From an uncultured Alphaproteobacteria bacterium (GTDB taxonomy: Bacteria > Pseudomonadota > Alphaproteobacteria > Rhizobiales > Ancalomicrobiaceae): a DNA stretch of 49,930 nucleotides. Shown here one piece after another: positions 1-8,862 of the stretch; the stretch's first letter is position 1; each line of letters begins with the position of its first letter. The notes below the pieces were generated by a model that was given only the letters and a program-made list of their open reading frames with translations, ran no database searches and had not been told where the DNA came from. The translations under genes and the position numbers were made by a program. The stretch is taken from positions 1 through 49,930 of the forward strand of contig CALFRR010000189.1 of assembly GCA_937919435.1 (NCBI GenBank). The letters run 5' to 3'.

Positions 1-359
1 TCGAGAACCCGATCTCGGTGCTCTACGGCCAGAAGCTGCACGAGCAGGCGAAGTACCTCGACATGGTCGGCTACCTCACCAACACCTCGCTGTGGGTGGG
101 TGGCGAAGCCTACTTCTCGACCCTGCCGAAGGACCAGCTGAAGCTGATCCACGACACCGCCCACGAGGCCGGCCTCTACAGCCAGAAGATCGTGACCGAG
201 CTCGACAACGAGATGATCGGCAAGATGAAGGCCGAGGGCGTGACCGTGGTGACGCCGGACATCAAGCCCTTCAAGGACGCGACCAAGACCGTCTACACCC
301 AGTTCCCGAAGTGGACGCCGGGTCTCTACGACCTGATCCAGAAAGAACTCACCAAGTGA
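1..359 (+). CDS. TRAP transporter solute-binding protein, DctP family (C-terminal fragment)
   Basis: This is the 3' end of a periplasmic solute receptor, cut by the window start; the open frame enters at base 3 and ends at the TGA at 357-359. About 118 C-terminal residues are visible. They have the helical, lysine-rich character of DctP C-termini (a GEAYFSTLP stretch followed by long amphipathic helices). The assignment rests mainly on position: the next two genes are the small and large membrane subunits of a TRAP carboxylate transporter in the usual P-Q-M order. The protein would deliver a dicarboxylate, sugar acid or similar anion to the DctQM permease. The ligand pocket lies outside the window, so the substrate cannot be judged. 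A strong hairpin follows immediately. Confidence 0.85.
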   Translation, partial: ENPISVLYGQKLHEQAKYLDMVGYLTNTSLWVGGEAYFSTLPKDQLKLIHDTAHEAGLYSQKIVTELDNEMIGKMKAEGVTVVTPDIKPFKDATKTVYTQFPKWTPGLYDLIQKELTK

Positions 360-366
360 CGTGACC

Positions 367-397
367 CGGTCGGGGGCGGCCTCACCGCCCCCGACCG
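367..397 (+). promoter_or_regulatory. Intercistronic GC hairpin between dctP and dctQ
   Basis: A perfect 13-bp inverted repeat (367-379 with 385-397) closes a 5-base loop. There is no U-tract, so it is unlikely to terminate transcription completely. Such a hairpin just after a solute-binding-protein gene commonly protects the upstream message or partly attenuates readthrough, giving more receptor than permease. That role is inference. Confidence 0.6.
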
Positions 398-418
398 ACG
401 TCGTGGGGGACATACGCG

Positions 419-934
419 ATGCCGAAATTTGGAAAGATCTGGGGCTGGGCGGCGGGTATTCCGCTCCTGGTCCTGGTGGTGGTGACGATCGCCGCCGTCT
501 TCATGCGTTATCTGTTCAATGCGCCGCTGCAATGGACGGAAGAGGTCTCCGGCCTCCTGATGATCTGGATCGTCATGCTCGGCGGCATCGCGGCGGAACG
601 CGACGGCCAGCAGCTGACCATCCCGCTGCTGCCCGACGCGCTGCCGCGCCGGGTCGGTCTGGTGATGAACATCGTCGTCTCCGCCTTCTCCATCGCGATC
701 CTCGCCTACATGGGCTGGCTCGGTTGGCAGCTCGCCGGGCGTGCCCAGTACAAACTCACCCAGATTCTCGGCGTCTCGTGGTTCTGGATCGACGTCGCGG
801 TCAGTGTCGGCGCCGCCGGCATGGCCGTCTACACGCTGTTCCGGATCGTGCGCTACGTCCGCGAATTCGGCCTGAGCGACGCCGAAGCCGCCGCCCTCGC
901 CAAGCAGACCACCGCGCCGGGAGGCCACGAATGA
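419..934 (+). CDS. dctQ: TRAP transporter small permease subunit, DctQ family
   Basis: This 171-residue inner-membrane protein has four hydrophobic segments, at about residues 11-31, 44-60, 79-107 and 121-142. The family-typical WTEEVSGLLMIW stretch follows the first segment, and ERDGQQL sits in the loop after the second. It is the small subunit that pairs with DctM and interacts with the DctP receptor in sodium-driven uptake. Its stop codon overlaps the dctM start as ATGA (931-934), so the two are translationally coupled. Length and hydropathy match the family. The hydrophilic tail after about residue 150 is cytoplasmic. Confidence 0.9.
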   Translation: MPKFGKIWGWAAGIPLLVLVVVTIAAVFMRYLFNAPLQWTEEVSGLLMIWIVMLGGIAAERDGQQLTIPLLPDALPRRVGLVMNIVVSAFSIAILAYMGWLGWQLAGRAQYKLTQILGVSWFWIDVAVSVGAAGMAVYTLFRIVRYVREFGLSDAEAAALAKQTTAPGGHE

Positions 935-2202
935 CCTGGATCCTCATCATCCCGATCATGCTCGGGCTGTTCGCGCTGAACCAGAACCTGTTTCTGGCGA
1001 TGTTCACCGCGGCGCTCTGGTACTTCCTGTTCTACGGTCAGGTGCCGCTGCAGATCTCGGTCCAGCAGTTGATCGGCCCGTCCCAGAACGCTTCGCTGCT
1101 CGCGATTCCGTTCTTCATCCTGCTCGGCACCCTGATGAGCCACACGGGCATCGCCCACCGGCTGCTCAAGGTCGCCGATCTGATGGTCGGCAAGCTGACC
1201 GGCGGCATGGCGCTCGCCAACATCCTTCTGTCGACCATGCTCGGCGGCATCTCCGCCTCGAACCTCGCCGATGCGGCGATGCTCACCCGGATGATCGTGC
1301 CGGAGATGGAGAAGCAGGGCTACAATCGCGCCTTCGCCTGCGCGGTGACCGCGTCCGGCTCGCTGATCACCCCGATCATCCCGCCGGGCATCGCGCTGAT
1401 CATCTACGGCCTGGTCGCCGACGTCTCGATCGGCAAGATGTTCATGGCCGGCATCCTGCCGGGGCTCCTGTGCTGCGTCCTGCTGATGATCGCCGCCTAT
1501 GTCGTCTCCAAGCGGCGCGGCTATGTCCCGTCGCGGCAGAGCTGGCCGGATGCGGCGGAGGTCAAGACCACGCTGATCGGCGCCTGGCCGGCGCTGTTCC
1601 TGGTGGTGGCGATCATCGGCGGCATCCGCCTCAACATCTTCACCCCGACCGAGGCCGGCGCAGTGGCGGTGGGTCTCGTCATCATCATCGGCTTCTTCAT
1701 CTTCAAGGAGATGAAGGTCGCCGACGTCTCCAACGCGCTGCTCGACACCGCCAAGTCGACCGCCGCGGTGATGCTGGTGATCATGGCGAGCTCGGTGCTC
1801 GCCTGGATCTTCAGCCTCGAGCACGCCGGCGACAAGCTCGCCGCCGTCATCATGAACTTCACCACCAACAAGTACGTGTTCCTGATCGCGGTGAACATCG
1901 TGCTGCTGATCCTCGGCATGCTGATCGAGGGCACGGCGATCATGATCGTGCTGGTGCCGTTGCTGATGCCGGTGGTCAAGTCGTTGGGGATCGATCCGGT
2001 GCACTTCGGCATCGTGCTGATCCTCAATCTGGCGATCGGCTGCCTGACCCCGCCGGTCGGCACGGTGATGCTGCTGGTGTGCAACCTCGCCAAGGTGTCG
2101 GTCGCCGACTTCATGCGGCAGTCCGGCCTGATCTTCCTGGCGCTGTTCACCGCCCTGGCGCTGGTGACCTTCGTGCCGTTCTTCTCGATCGCGCTGATCT
2201 GA
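931..2202 (+). CDS. dctM: TRAP transporter large permease subunit, DctM family
   Basis: This 423-residue polytopic membrane protein is the transport channel of the TRAP system. It contains many hydrophobic helices and the conserved DctM features AIPFFILLGTLM near residue 55, a glycine-rich stretch LGGISASNLADAAM near residue 105, GSLITPIIPPG near residue 145, and a second TPPVGTVM re-entrant motif near residue 370. The paired proline-rich motifs form the sodium and substrate sites in this family. The start is the ATG inside the ATGA overlap with dctQ. The substrate is unknown. The neighbouring minus-strand dehydroquinase hints at quinate- or shikimate-like acids, but it belongs to a separate, convergent transcript. 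Confidence 0.93.
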   Translation: MTWILIIPIMLGLFALNQNLFLAMFTAALWYFLFYGQVPLQISVQQLIGPSQNASLLAIPFFILLGTLMSHTGIAHRLLKVADLMVGKLTGGMALANILLSTMLGGISASNLADAAMLTRMIVPEMEKQGYNRAFACAVTASGSLITPIIPPGIALIIYGLVADVSIGKMFMAGILPGLLCCVLLMIAAYVVSKRRGYVPSRQSWPDAAEVKTTLIGAWPALFLVVAIIGGIRLNIFTPTEAGAVAVGLVIIIGFFIFKEMKVADVSNALLDTAKSTAAVMLVIMASSVLAWIFSLEHAGDKLAAVIMNFTTNKYVFLIAVNIVLLILGMLIEGTAIMIVLVPLLMPVVKSLGIDPVHFGIVLILNLAIGCLTPPVGTVMLLVCNLAKVSVADFMRQSGLIFLALFTALALVTFVPFFSIALI

Positions 2203-2226
2203 GACGACGGCACACGCGAAACGACG

Positions 2227-2254
2227 ACGGCCCGGGCGGCGACGCCCGGGCCGT
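2227..2254 (+). terminator. Terminator between dctM and aroQ
   Basis: A perfect 12-bp stem (2227-2238 with 2243-2254) has a 4-base GCGA loop and runs into a short T-run on the plus strand. It lies between the convergent dctM and aroQ genes and could end transcription from either side, although the T-run favours the plus-strand message. Confidence 0.7.
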
Positions 2255-2285
2255 TTCGCATCTGGCGAGGATCGGGGCGGTGGGC

Positions 2286-2729
2286 TCAGGCCGGACGGAC
2301 GAGGGCCGCCGCGGCGCGCAGGCCGAGGAGATAGGACTCGACGCCGAAGCCGGCGATCTGACCGCGGGCGACGTCGGCGATCACCGAGTTGTGGCGGAAC
2401 GGCTCGCGGGCGTGGACGTTCGACATGTGGACCTCGACCACCGGCGCCTTCAGGATCGCCAGCGCATCGCGGATTCCGTAGGAATAGTGGGTCCAGGCGC
2501 CGGCGTTGACCACCACCGCGTCGATCCCCTCGCGATGGGCGCGATGAATGCGCTCGACGAAGATGCCTTCGTGATTGCTCTGGAAGTTCTCCACCTCGAC
2601 GCCGAGTTCGCGGCCGAGCGCCTCGACCGCGGCGCAGATGTCGGCGAGGGTCGCGGTGCCGTACTGGGCGGGGTCGCGCTGGCCGAACATGTCGAGATTG
2701 ATGCCGTGCAGAACCAGGATCCGGGTCAT
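2286..2729 (-). CDS. aroQ: 3-dehydroquinate dehydratase, type II
   Basis: This 147-residue protein matches type II dehydroquinases, which convert 3-dehydroquinate to 3-dehydroshikimate as dodecamers in the cytoplasm. The catalytic loop includes Arg18 and the likely catalytic Tyr23 (RDPAQYG). The C-terminal half carries EVHMSNVHAREPFRHNSV, with the conserved substrate-binding residues. The usual HGPN motif reads HGIN here, and the usual REP reads RDP, so this is a divergent member. The start has an AGGAG site 7 bases upstream. It is the second gene after a small monooxygenase (34-base gap). Beside a TRAP uptake system, a catabolic quinate role is plausible, but a biosynthetic role cannot be excluded. 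Confidence 0.9.
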   Translation of the reverse strand: MTRILVLHGINLDMFGQRDPAQYGTATLADICAAVEALGRELGVEVENFQSNHEGIFVERIHRAHREGIDAVVVNAGAWTHYSYGIRDALAILKAPVVEVHMSNVHAREPFRHNSVIADVARGQIAGFGVESYLLGLRAAAALVRPA

Positions 2730-2763
2730 CGTCTGTCTCCTGCGGGGGGCCGGGCGCGGTCGC

Positions 2764-3069
2764 TCAGGCGGCCGAGGTCAAGGCATGGACGGCACGCGCG
2801 GCGATGAGATCGGCGGCTGCGGCCCCATAGGCCTTCATGTGCGGCGAAGCGGCATGGGCGGCGAGATGGGCGGCGCTCGCCCACTTCTCGATCACCACGA
2901 AGGTGTCGGGGCCGAAGGTCGAGAGACCCGGCACATCGGCATCGATCGCCGGGCCGTACTCGATGCAGCCGTCCTCGGCCAGGACCGCCGGTATGTTGGC
3001 GCGGGACAGAGCGAGAAGCTCGTCGCGGCGGCCGGGCTTGGCGGTGATGATCGCGATCACGTGCAACAT
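2764..3069 (-). CDS. Putative quinol/antibiotic-biosynthesis monooxygenase (ABM domain)
   Basis: This 101-residue single-domain protein has the dimeric ferredoxin-like ABM fold pattern: an N-terminal strand MLHVIAIITAKPG, a helix ending in EDGCIEYG, and the hallmark FVVIEKWAS followed by HLAAHAASPHM. Members include YgiN-type quinol monooxygenases and small cofactor-free oxygenases. The ATG at 3069 was chosen because AAGGAGAG lies 7-8 bases upstream; a longer frame up to 3309 lacks such a site. It probably heads a two-gene operon with aroQ. A TTGACG element at 3136-3141 (minus) could be its -35 box, but I see no convincing -10. The substrate is unknown; aromatic or quinone redox chemistry would fit. 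Confidence 0.8.
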   Translation of the reverse strand: MLHVIAIITAKPGRRDELLALSRANIPAVLAEDGCIEYGPAIDADVPGLSTFGPDTFVVIEKWASAAHLAAHAASPHMKAYGAAAADLIAARAVHALTSAA

Positions 3070-3295
3070 GCGGGCTCTCCTTGCGACGGCGGGATCGACG
3101 GACAGGTCGGGGACTAGGCCGCAGCCCATCCGTTCCGTCAAGCCCGGATCCCGCGGCGGCGCGCCGGCTCTCGCGTCACCGCAACGATCCCGAGTTGACG
3201 GCAGCGGGCAGATTGACCAGACTGCCATACCAATTCGAGATGCACCGTGAAAGGCGCACACCGGCTGGGGACGAACCGCACGACGAGAGGCTTTC

Positions 3296-3964
3296 GTGTA
3301 CGATTTCAACTTCGCTCCGGTGATCGCATCGAGCGATCAACTGCTGCGCGGCGCGGCGGTCACGCTGGAACTCTCGGTCGAGGCGATGGCGATCGGTCTC
3401 GTCATCTCGATCGGGCTCGCCGGCGCCAAGACGTCGAAGATCGCCCCGCTCAGATGGGCGGTCCAAGCCTACATCGAGCTGATCCGCAACACGCCGTTCC
3501 TGGTGCAGATCTTCTTCATCTTCTTCGGCCTACCGAGCATCGGGCTTCGTCTCACACCGAATTCTGCGGCGTTGCTGGCGCTGGTGGTCAATTTCTGCGC
3601 CTATGCGACCGAGATCATCCGTGCCGGCATCGAGTCGATCGCCGTCGGGCAGATCGAAGCGGGCCGGGCGCTCGGCCTCAAGCCGCTCCAGGTGTTCCGT
3701 TACATCATCCTGAAGCCGGCGCTGCGCACCGTCTATCCCGCGCTGACCAGCCAGTTCATCTATCTGATGCTGACGTCGAGCGTCGTCTCGGTGATCTCGG
3801 CCGGCGACCTCGCCGCGGCCGGCAACGACATCCAGTCGAAGACCTTCGCGTCGATGGAGGTCTATCTCATCATCACCGCCGTCTACTTCCTGATGTCGAT
3901 CGTTTTCTCGGCCATCTTCTCGGCAATCGAGAAAGCCGCGTTCGACTATCCGCTGTCGAGGTGA
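3296..3964 (+). CDS. Polar amino-acid ABC transporter permease 1
   Basis: This 222-residue membrane permease of the PAAT (His/Glu/Gln) family contains the family hallmark IELIRNTPFLVQIFFIFFGLP around residue 60 and an EAGRALGLKPLQVFRYIILKPALR EAA loop near residue 125, which contacts the ATPase. About five membrane segments are visible. The start is GTG at 3296, preceded by GAGAGG 5-10 bases upstream. It is the first gene of a four-gene operon (permease, permease, binding protein, ATPase) with a 7-base spacer to the next. The ligand is likely a polar or acidic amino acid. I see no clear promoter in the 226-base gap upstream, where TTGACG (3195-3200) is the only reasonable -35 element. Confidence 0.93.
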   Translation: MYDFNFAPVIASSDQLLRGAAVTLELSVEAMAIGLVISIGLAGAKTSKIAPLRWAVQAYIELIRNTPFLVQIFFIFFGLPSIGLRLTPNSAALLALVVNFCAYATEIIRAGIESIAVGQIEAGRALGLKPLQVFRYIILKPALRTVYPALTSQFIYLMLTSSVVSVISAGDLAAAGNDIQSKTFASMEVYLIITAVYFLMSIVFSAIFSAIEKAAFDYPLSR

Positions 3965-3971
3965 GGGCGCG

Positions 3972-4628
3972 ATGATCCGGACCTTCGGCTGGAACGAATT
4001 TCTGTTCATCCTCGGTGCGGTGCGCTGGACGCTGGCGCTCTCGGCGATCGCCTTCGTCGGCGGCGGCGTCGGCGGGCTCGCGGTGGCGCTCGCCCGGACC
4101 TCGGGCCGCAAGGCACTGATGCGGGCGACCGCCGGTTTCATCCGGGTGTTCCAGGGAACGCCGCTGCTGATGCAGCTGTTCCTGGTCTACTTCGGCATGG
4201 CGGTGGTCGGGGCGGCGATCAATCCGTGGATCGCCGCGGCGCTGGCGCTGACGCTGCACGCCTCGGCCTTCCTCGGCGAGATCTGGCGCGGCTGCATCGA
4301 GGCGATCCCGCCCGGGCAGAACGAGGCGGGGACCGCACTGGGGCTCAAATGGCTCGCGCGGATGCGCTGGATCGTGCTGCCGCAGGCGGCCCGCATCGCG
4401 GTGGCGCCGACCGTCGGCTTCCTCGTCCAGCTGATCAAGGGCACCTCGCTCGCCGCGATCATCGGCTTCACCGAACTGACGCGGGCCGGGCAGATCATCA
4501 ACAATGCGACCTTCGAACCGTTCCTGGTGTTCTCGACGGTCGCGGCGTTCTACTTCGTCCTGTGCTGGCCGCTGTCGCTGCTCGCCCGCAGGGCCGAAAT
4601 CCGCTTCGCACGGGCCACCACACGCTGA
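3972..4628 (+). CDS. Polar amino-acid ABC transporter permease 2
   Basis: This 218-residue membrane protein is the second permease of the same importer. It carries FIRVFQGTPLLMQLFLVYFG near residue 57 and the EAA loop NEAGTALGLKWLARMRWIVLPQAARIA near residue 118, followed by KGTSLAAIIGFTELTRAGQ, all typical of PAAT permeases. It would form a heterodimer with the preceding permease. An RBS-like GAGGGC lies just before the ATG. A 47-base gap containing a GAGAGGAA ribosome site separates it from the binding-protein gene. Confidence 0.93.
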   Translation: MIRTFGWNEFLFILGAVRWTLALSAIAFVGGGVGGLAVALARTSGRKALMRATAGFIRVFQGTPLLMQLFLVYFGMAVVGAAINPWIAAALALTLHASAFLGEIWRGCIEAIPPGQNEAGTALGLKWLARMRWIVLPQAARIAVAPTVGFLVQLIKGTSLAAIIGFTELTRAGQIINNATFEPFLVFSTVAAFYFVLCWPLSLLARRAEIRFARATTR

Positions 4629-4675
4629 GAAGGGCCCGGCGTCGGTCGTTCCGACCAAACAAGAGAGGAAATTCC

Positions 4676-5473
4676 ATGAGCCTCACCCGTCGCAATGCCA
4701 CGTTTCTCCTCGGTGCCGGCCTTCTCGGGCTGGCGACCGGAACGGCCGCCGCTCAGACGGTCGCCGAGATCAAGGGCCGCAAGGTCATCAACGTCGGCAT
4801 GCTCGTCGACTTCCCGCCCTTCGGCATCATGAACACCGAGAACCAGCCGGACGGCTACGACGCCGACGTCGCCAAGCTGCTCGGCGAATATTTCGGCGTG
4901 AAGACCAACATCGTTCCGGTGACCGGTCCGAACCGCATCCCCTACCTGCTCTCCAGCCAGGTCGACGTGCTCGTCGCCTCGCTCGGCATCACCCCGGAAC
5001 GGGCCGAGAAGGTCGACTTCTCCGCGCCCTATGCCGGCATCCGGATCGCGGTGATCGGCGACAAGAACCAGGATCTGTCGAGCCCGGAGAAGCTGGTCGG
5101 CAAGCGGGTCGGCGTGGCGCGGGCCTCCACCCAGGACACCGCGGTGACCAAGGTGGCGGTCGCCGGCACCAACATCCAGCGCTTCGACGACGACGCCTCG
5201 GCGACCCAGGCGCTGCTCTCCGGTCAGGTCGACGCTATCGGCTGCTCGAACACCGTGATCGCCCAGATCACCCGCGTCGCGCCCGGCCGCTTCAAGGAGA
5301 TGTTCCCGCTGTCGCAGCAGGTGCAGGGCATCGCCGTACGGCCGAAGCAGACCGAATTCCTGGCGGCGATCAACGACTTCGTCGCCAAGATCAAGGCCGA
5401 CGGGCGGCTCGAGGCGATCAGCCAGAAGTGGCTGAAGGCGCCGCTCGCCGACTTCGTCGCCGCCGCCAAGTGA
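4676..5473 (+). CDS. Polar amino-acid ABC transporter substrate-binding protein
   Basis: This 265-residue periplasmic receptor has a signal peptide (MSLTRRNATFLLGAGLLGLATGTAAA, cleavage near AAAQ) followed by a family-3 solute-binding (SBP_bac_3) domain. Visible hallmarks are GMLVDFPPFGIMN, QPDGYDADVAKLLGEYF, PVTGPNRIPYLLSSQVDVLVA and TPERAEKVDFSAPY. The ATG at 4676 follows AAGAGAGGAA at good spacing; a longer frame upstream overlaps the permease gene and lacks a signal peptide. A basic or neutral polar amino acid is the most likely ligand, but the binding residues do not let me choose one. Confidence 0.93.
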   Translation: MSLTRRNATFLLGAGLLGLATGTAAAQTVAEIKGRKVINVGMLVDFPPFGIMNTENQPDGYDADVAKLLGEYFGVKTNIVPVTGPNRIPYLLSSQVDVLVASLGITPERAEKVDFSAPYAGIRIAVIGDKNQDLSSPEKLVGKRVGVARASTQDTAVTKVAVAGTNIQRFDDDASATQALLSGQVDAIGCSNTVIAQITRVAPGRFKEMFPLSQQVQGIAVRPKQTEFLAAINDFVAKIKADGRLEAISQKWLKAPLADFVAAAK

Positions 5474-5495
5474 CGTGATCCGGGAGTCTTTCGCG

Positions 5496-6272
5496 ATGAC
5501 CAACCCCACCGAAGGCGGCGCTGACGCGTCGCGGAAGACCCGGGACATCGCCGTCAGGATGGAAGGCGTCCAGAAGTGGTACGGCGCCTTCCAGGCCCTC
5601 AAGGACATCGACCTCGAAGTGGCGGCAGGCGAACGGATCGTCGTCTGCGGCCCTTCCGGGTCGGGAAAATCAACGCTGATCCGCTGCATCAACCAGCTCG
5701 AGGCGGTGCAGGGCGGCCGGATCGTCGTCGACGGCATCGAACTGACCGCCGGCGGCAAGAACGTCGACGCCATCCGCCGCGAGGTCGGCATGGTGTTCCA
5801 GCAGTTCAACCTGTTCCCGCACATGACGGTGCTGGAGAACTGCATCCTGGCGCCGATGAAGGTGCGCGGCACGTCGCGCGACGAGGCGGTCGGGATCGCC
5901 GAGAAGTACCTCGCCCGCGTCCACATCCCCGAACAGCGCGACAAGTTTCCCGCCCAACTCTCCGGCGGTCAGCAGCAGCGAGTGGCGATCGCCCGGGCGC
6001 TGTGCATGAACCCGAAGATCATGCTGTTCGACGAGCCGACCTCGGCACTCGACCCGGAGATGGTCAAGGAGGTGCTCGACACGATGATCGACCTCGCCGA
6101 GGGCGGCATGACCATGCTCTGCGTCACCCACGAGATGGGCTTCGCGCGGCGGGTCGCCGACCGGGTGATCTTCATGGATCGCGGCGAGATCGTCGAAGTG
6201 GCGCCGCCGGACGCCTTCTTCGACGACCCGCAACACGAGCGCACCCGCACCTTCCTCGGCCAGATCTCCTGA
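5496..6272 (+). CDS. Polar amino-acid ABC transporter ATP-binding protein
   Basis: This 258-residue ATPase energises the importer encoded upstream. It shows Walker A GPSGSGKST, Q-loop FQQFNLFPHMTVLEN, signature LSGGQQQRVAIARAL, Walker B IMLFDEPTSALDPE and the H-loop CVTHEMGFARR, with spacing typical of GlnQ/HisP proteins. I start it at the ATG at 5496 because GGGAG lies 9 bases upstream; a GTG at 5475, two bases after the previous stop, would add seven residues. It is the last gene of the operon. Confidence 0.93.
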   Translation: MTNPTEGGADASRKTRDIAVRMEGVQKWYGAFQALKDIDLEVAAGERIVVCGPSGSGKSTLIRCINQLEAVQGGRIVVDGIELTAGGKNVDAIRREVGMVFQQFNLFPHMTVLENCILAPMKVRGTSRDEAVGIAEKYLARVHIPEQRDKFPAQLSGGQQQRVAIARALCMNPKIMLFDEPTSALDPEMVKEVLDTMIDLAEGGMTMLCVTHEMGFARRVADRVIFMDRGEIVEVAPPDAFFDDPQHERTRTFLGQIS

Positions 6273-6503
6273 TCCGGCGACGTCCGCGCCGACCGGCCCC
6301 GCGCATCCGACGATGCCCGCACCGCGGCGGGGGCCTCGGCGCGCTCGGTGTCGGTCGGGACCGGGTGCGTGTGCGCGCGGCTCCCGTGACGCAGCGTCGG
6401 GTCACCCTCGGCGACGTCCGGCGTGGGGGACATCCCTCCCCGGAGGTGCCGTTTCGTTGCGTTTCGCGCCGGTCGGCCCTGCGGCAGTGCGGTAGAAAAT
6501 CGG

Positions 6504-6532
6504 TTGCCTGCCGGGCGCCCCCTCCTTTAGTA
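6504..6532 (+). promoter_or_regulatory. Candidate sigma-70 promoter for the lrgA/lrgB pair
   Basis: TTGCCT (6504-6509) and TTAGTA (6527-6532) are separated by exactly 17 bases and lie 54 bases before the lrgA-like start. This is the only reasonable promoter in the 314-base gap 6273-6586. The rest of the gap is GC-rich, with only weak short hairpins and no credible ORF. Confidence 0.4.
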
Positions 6533-6586
6533 GGGAGCCTTCGGCCGATCCGAGGGATCGCGCACCCGGAGGGGACACGCCGCCCG

Positions 6587-6997
6587 ATGATCCGCGGCAT
6601 CACCATTCTCCTGACCTGCCAGTTGATCGGCGAGATGCTGACCAGGGTGCTGCATCTCGGCGTCCCCGGGCCGGTGCTCGGCTTCGCCGGACTGGTGGCG
6701 ATCCTGCTGGTGCTCTCCGCGCGTGGCGACATCGACGATTCGCTGGTCTCGGCGAGCGACCTCGGGCGGGTGTCGAACGTGCTGCTCTCCTGCCTGTCGC
6801 TGCTGTTCGTGCCGGCCGGCGTCGGCGTGATCCGGCATCTCGGGGTGATCGGCGCCCACGGCATCGCGATGGCGGCGGCGGTCGCACTGTCGACCGTGGT
6901 CACGATGATCGCCACCGTCTGGACCTTCGTGCTGGTCCGACGGCTCACCGAACGGCGGCGGGCCGACGGCGGAACGGGAGACGACGCATGCCGGTGA
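6587..6997 (+). CDS. CidA/LrgA family membrane protein
   Basis: This 136-residue inner-membrane protein has four hydrophobic segments and the LrgA/CidA pattern: GEMLTRVLHLGVPGPVLGFAGLVAILL near residue 12 and LSLLFVPAGVGVIRH near residue 78. In other bacteria the family is holin-like and works with LrgB in murein-hydrolase control, or in transport of small metabolites such as pyruvate or glycolate. The ATG at 6587 is preceded by GGAGGGGA. The 3' end overlaps the lrgB-like start by 10 bases. The C-terminal tail is short and arginine-rich. The preceding amino-acid ABC operon is probably a separate unit. Confidence 0.85.
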   Translation: MIRGITILLTCQLIGEMLTRVLHLGVPGPVLGFAGLVAILLVLSARGDIDDSLVSASDLGRVSNVLLSCLSLLFVPAGVGVIRHLGVIGAHGIAMAAAVALSTVVTMIATVWTFVLVRRLTERRRADGGTGDDACR

Positions 6998-7710
6998 TCG
7001 ACGGAAGCGCCCTCTGGGTCTATCTCTCGGCGACGCCGCTGTTCTGGCTCAGCCTGACGCTGCTCACCTGGATGGCGATGGACAAGGTCTCGCATCTCGC
7101 CGGGCGGCACAGTCTGCTGAACCCGGTGCTGACCACGATCGCGGTGCTGTCGGTCGGGCTGGTGGCGACCGGGACCGAATACCGGGTCTATTTCGACGGC
7201 GCCCAGTTCGTCCATTTCCTGCTCGGACCGGCGACGGTGGCGCTCGCAGTGCCGCTCTACCACAACCGCGCGCTGGTCGCCCGCAACCTCCTGCCGATGC
7301 TCGCCGCCCTGGTGGTCGGCTCGACGGTGGCGATCGTCTCTGCGGTCGGGATCGTGGCGTTGGCCGGCTCTCCCGCCGATCTGATGATCTCGATCGCGCC
7401 GAAGTCGGTCACCACCCCGGTCGCGATGGCGGTCGCCGAGACGCTCGGCGGGGTGCCGGCGCTCGCCGCGCTGATGGTGATCGCCACCGGAATCTTCGGG
7501 GCGATGGTGGTCACCCCGTTGATGGACGCACTCGGGATCACCGACAAGGCGGGCCGCGGTTTCGCCGTCGGCCTCGCGGCGCACGGGGTGGGAACCGCCC
7601 GGGCCTTCGCGGTCGATCCGGTCTCGGGCGCCTTCGCCGGGGTGGCGATGGCGCTGAACGCCCTGATCACCCCGATCCTGGCGCCGCTGCTGCTCCGCTT
7701 CTTCCTCTGA
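6988..7710 (+). CDS. LrgB family membrane protein
   Basis: This 240-residue polytopic membrane protein matches LrgB/CidB/PLGG1. It has multiple hydrophobic helices, the conserved FLLGPATVALAVPLYHN near residue 76, ISIAPKSVTTPVAMAVAE near residue 130 and the C-terminal GLAAHGVGTARAF. It overlaps the lrgA-like gene, so the two are coupled. In plants and Bacillus the pair moves glycolate/glycerate or pyruvate; here the substrate is unknown. It ends four bases from the convergent ugpC gene, with no space for a terminator between them. Confidence 0.9.
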   Translation: MPVIDGSALWVYLSATPLFWLSLTLLTWMAMDKVSHLAGRHSLLNPVLTTIAVLSVGLVATGTEYRVYFDGAQFVHFLLGPATVALAVPLYHNRALVARNLLPMLAALVVGSTVAIVSAVGIVALAGSPADLMISIAPKSVTTPVAMAVAETLGGVPALAALMVIATGIFGAMVVTPLMDALGITDKAGRGFAVGLAAHGVGTARAFAVDPVSGAFAGVAMALNALITPILAPLLLRFFL

Positions 7711-7714
7711 CCGG

Positions 7715-8854
<1,140 letters not shown>

Positions 8855-8862
8855 GGCGGGAC

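Noticed and set aside
853..2004. A 383-codon minus-strand frame opposite dctM
   Set aside because: It is His/Asp/Arg-rich composition opposite a clear TRAP permease: a shadow frame.
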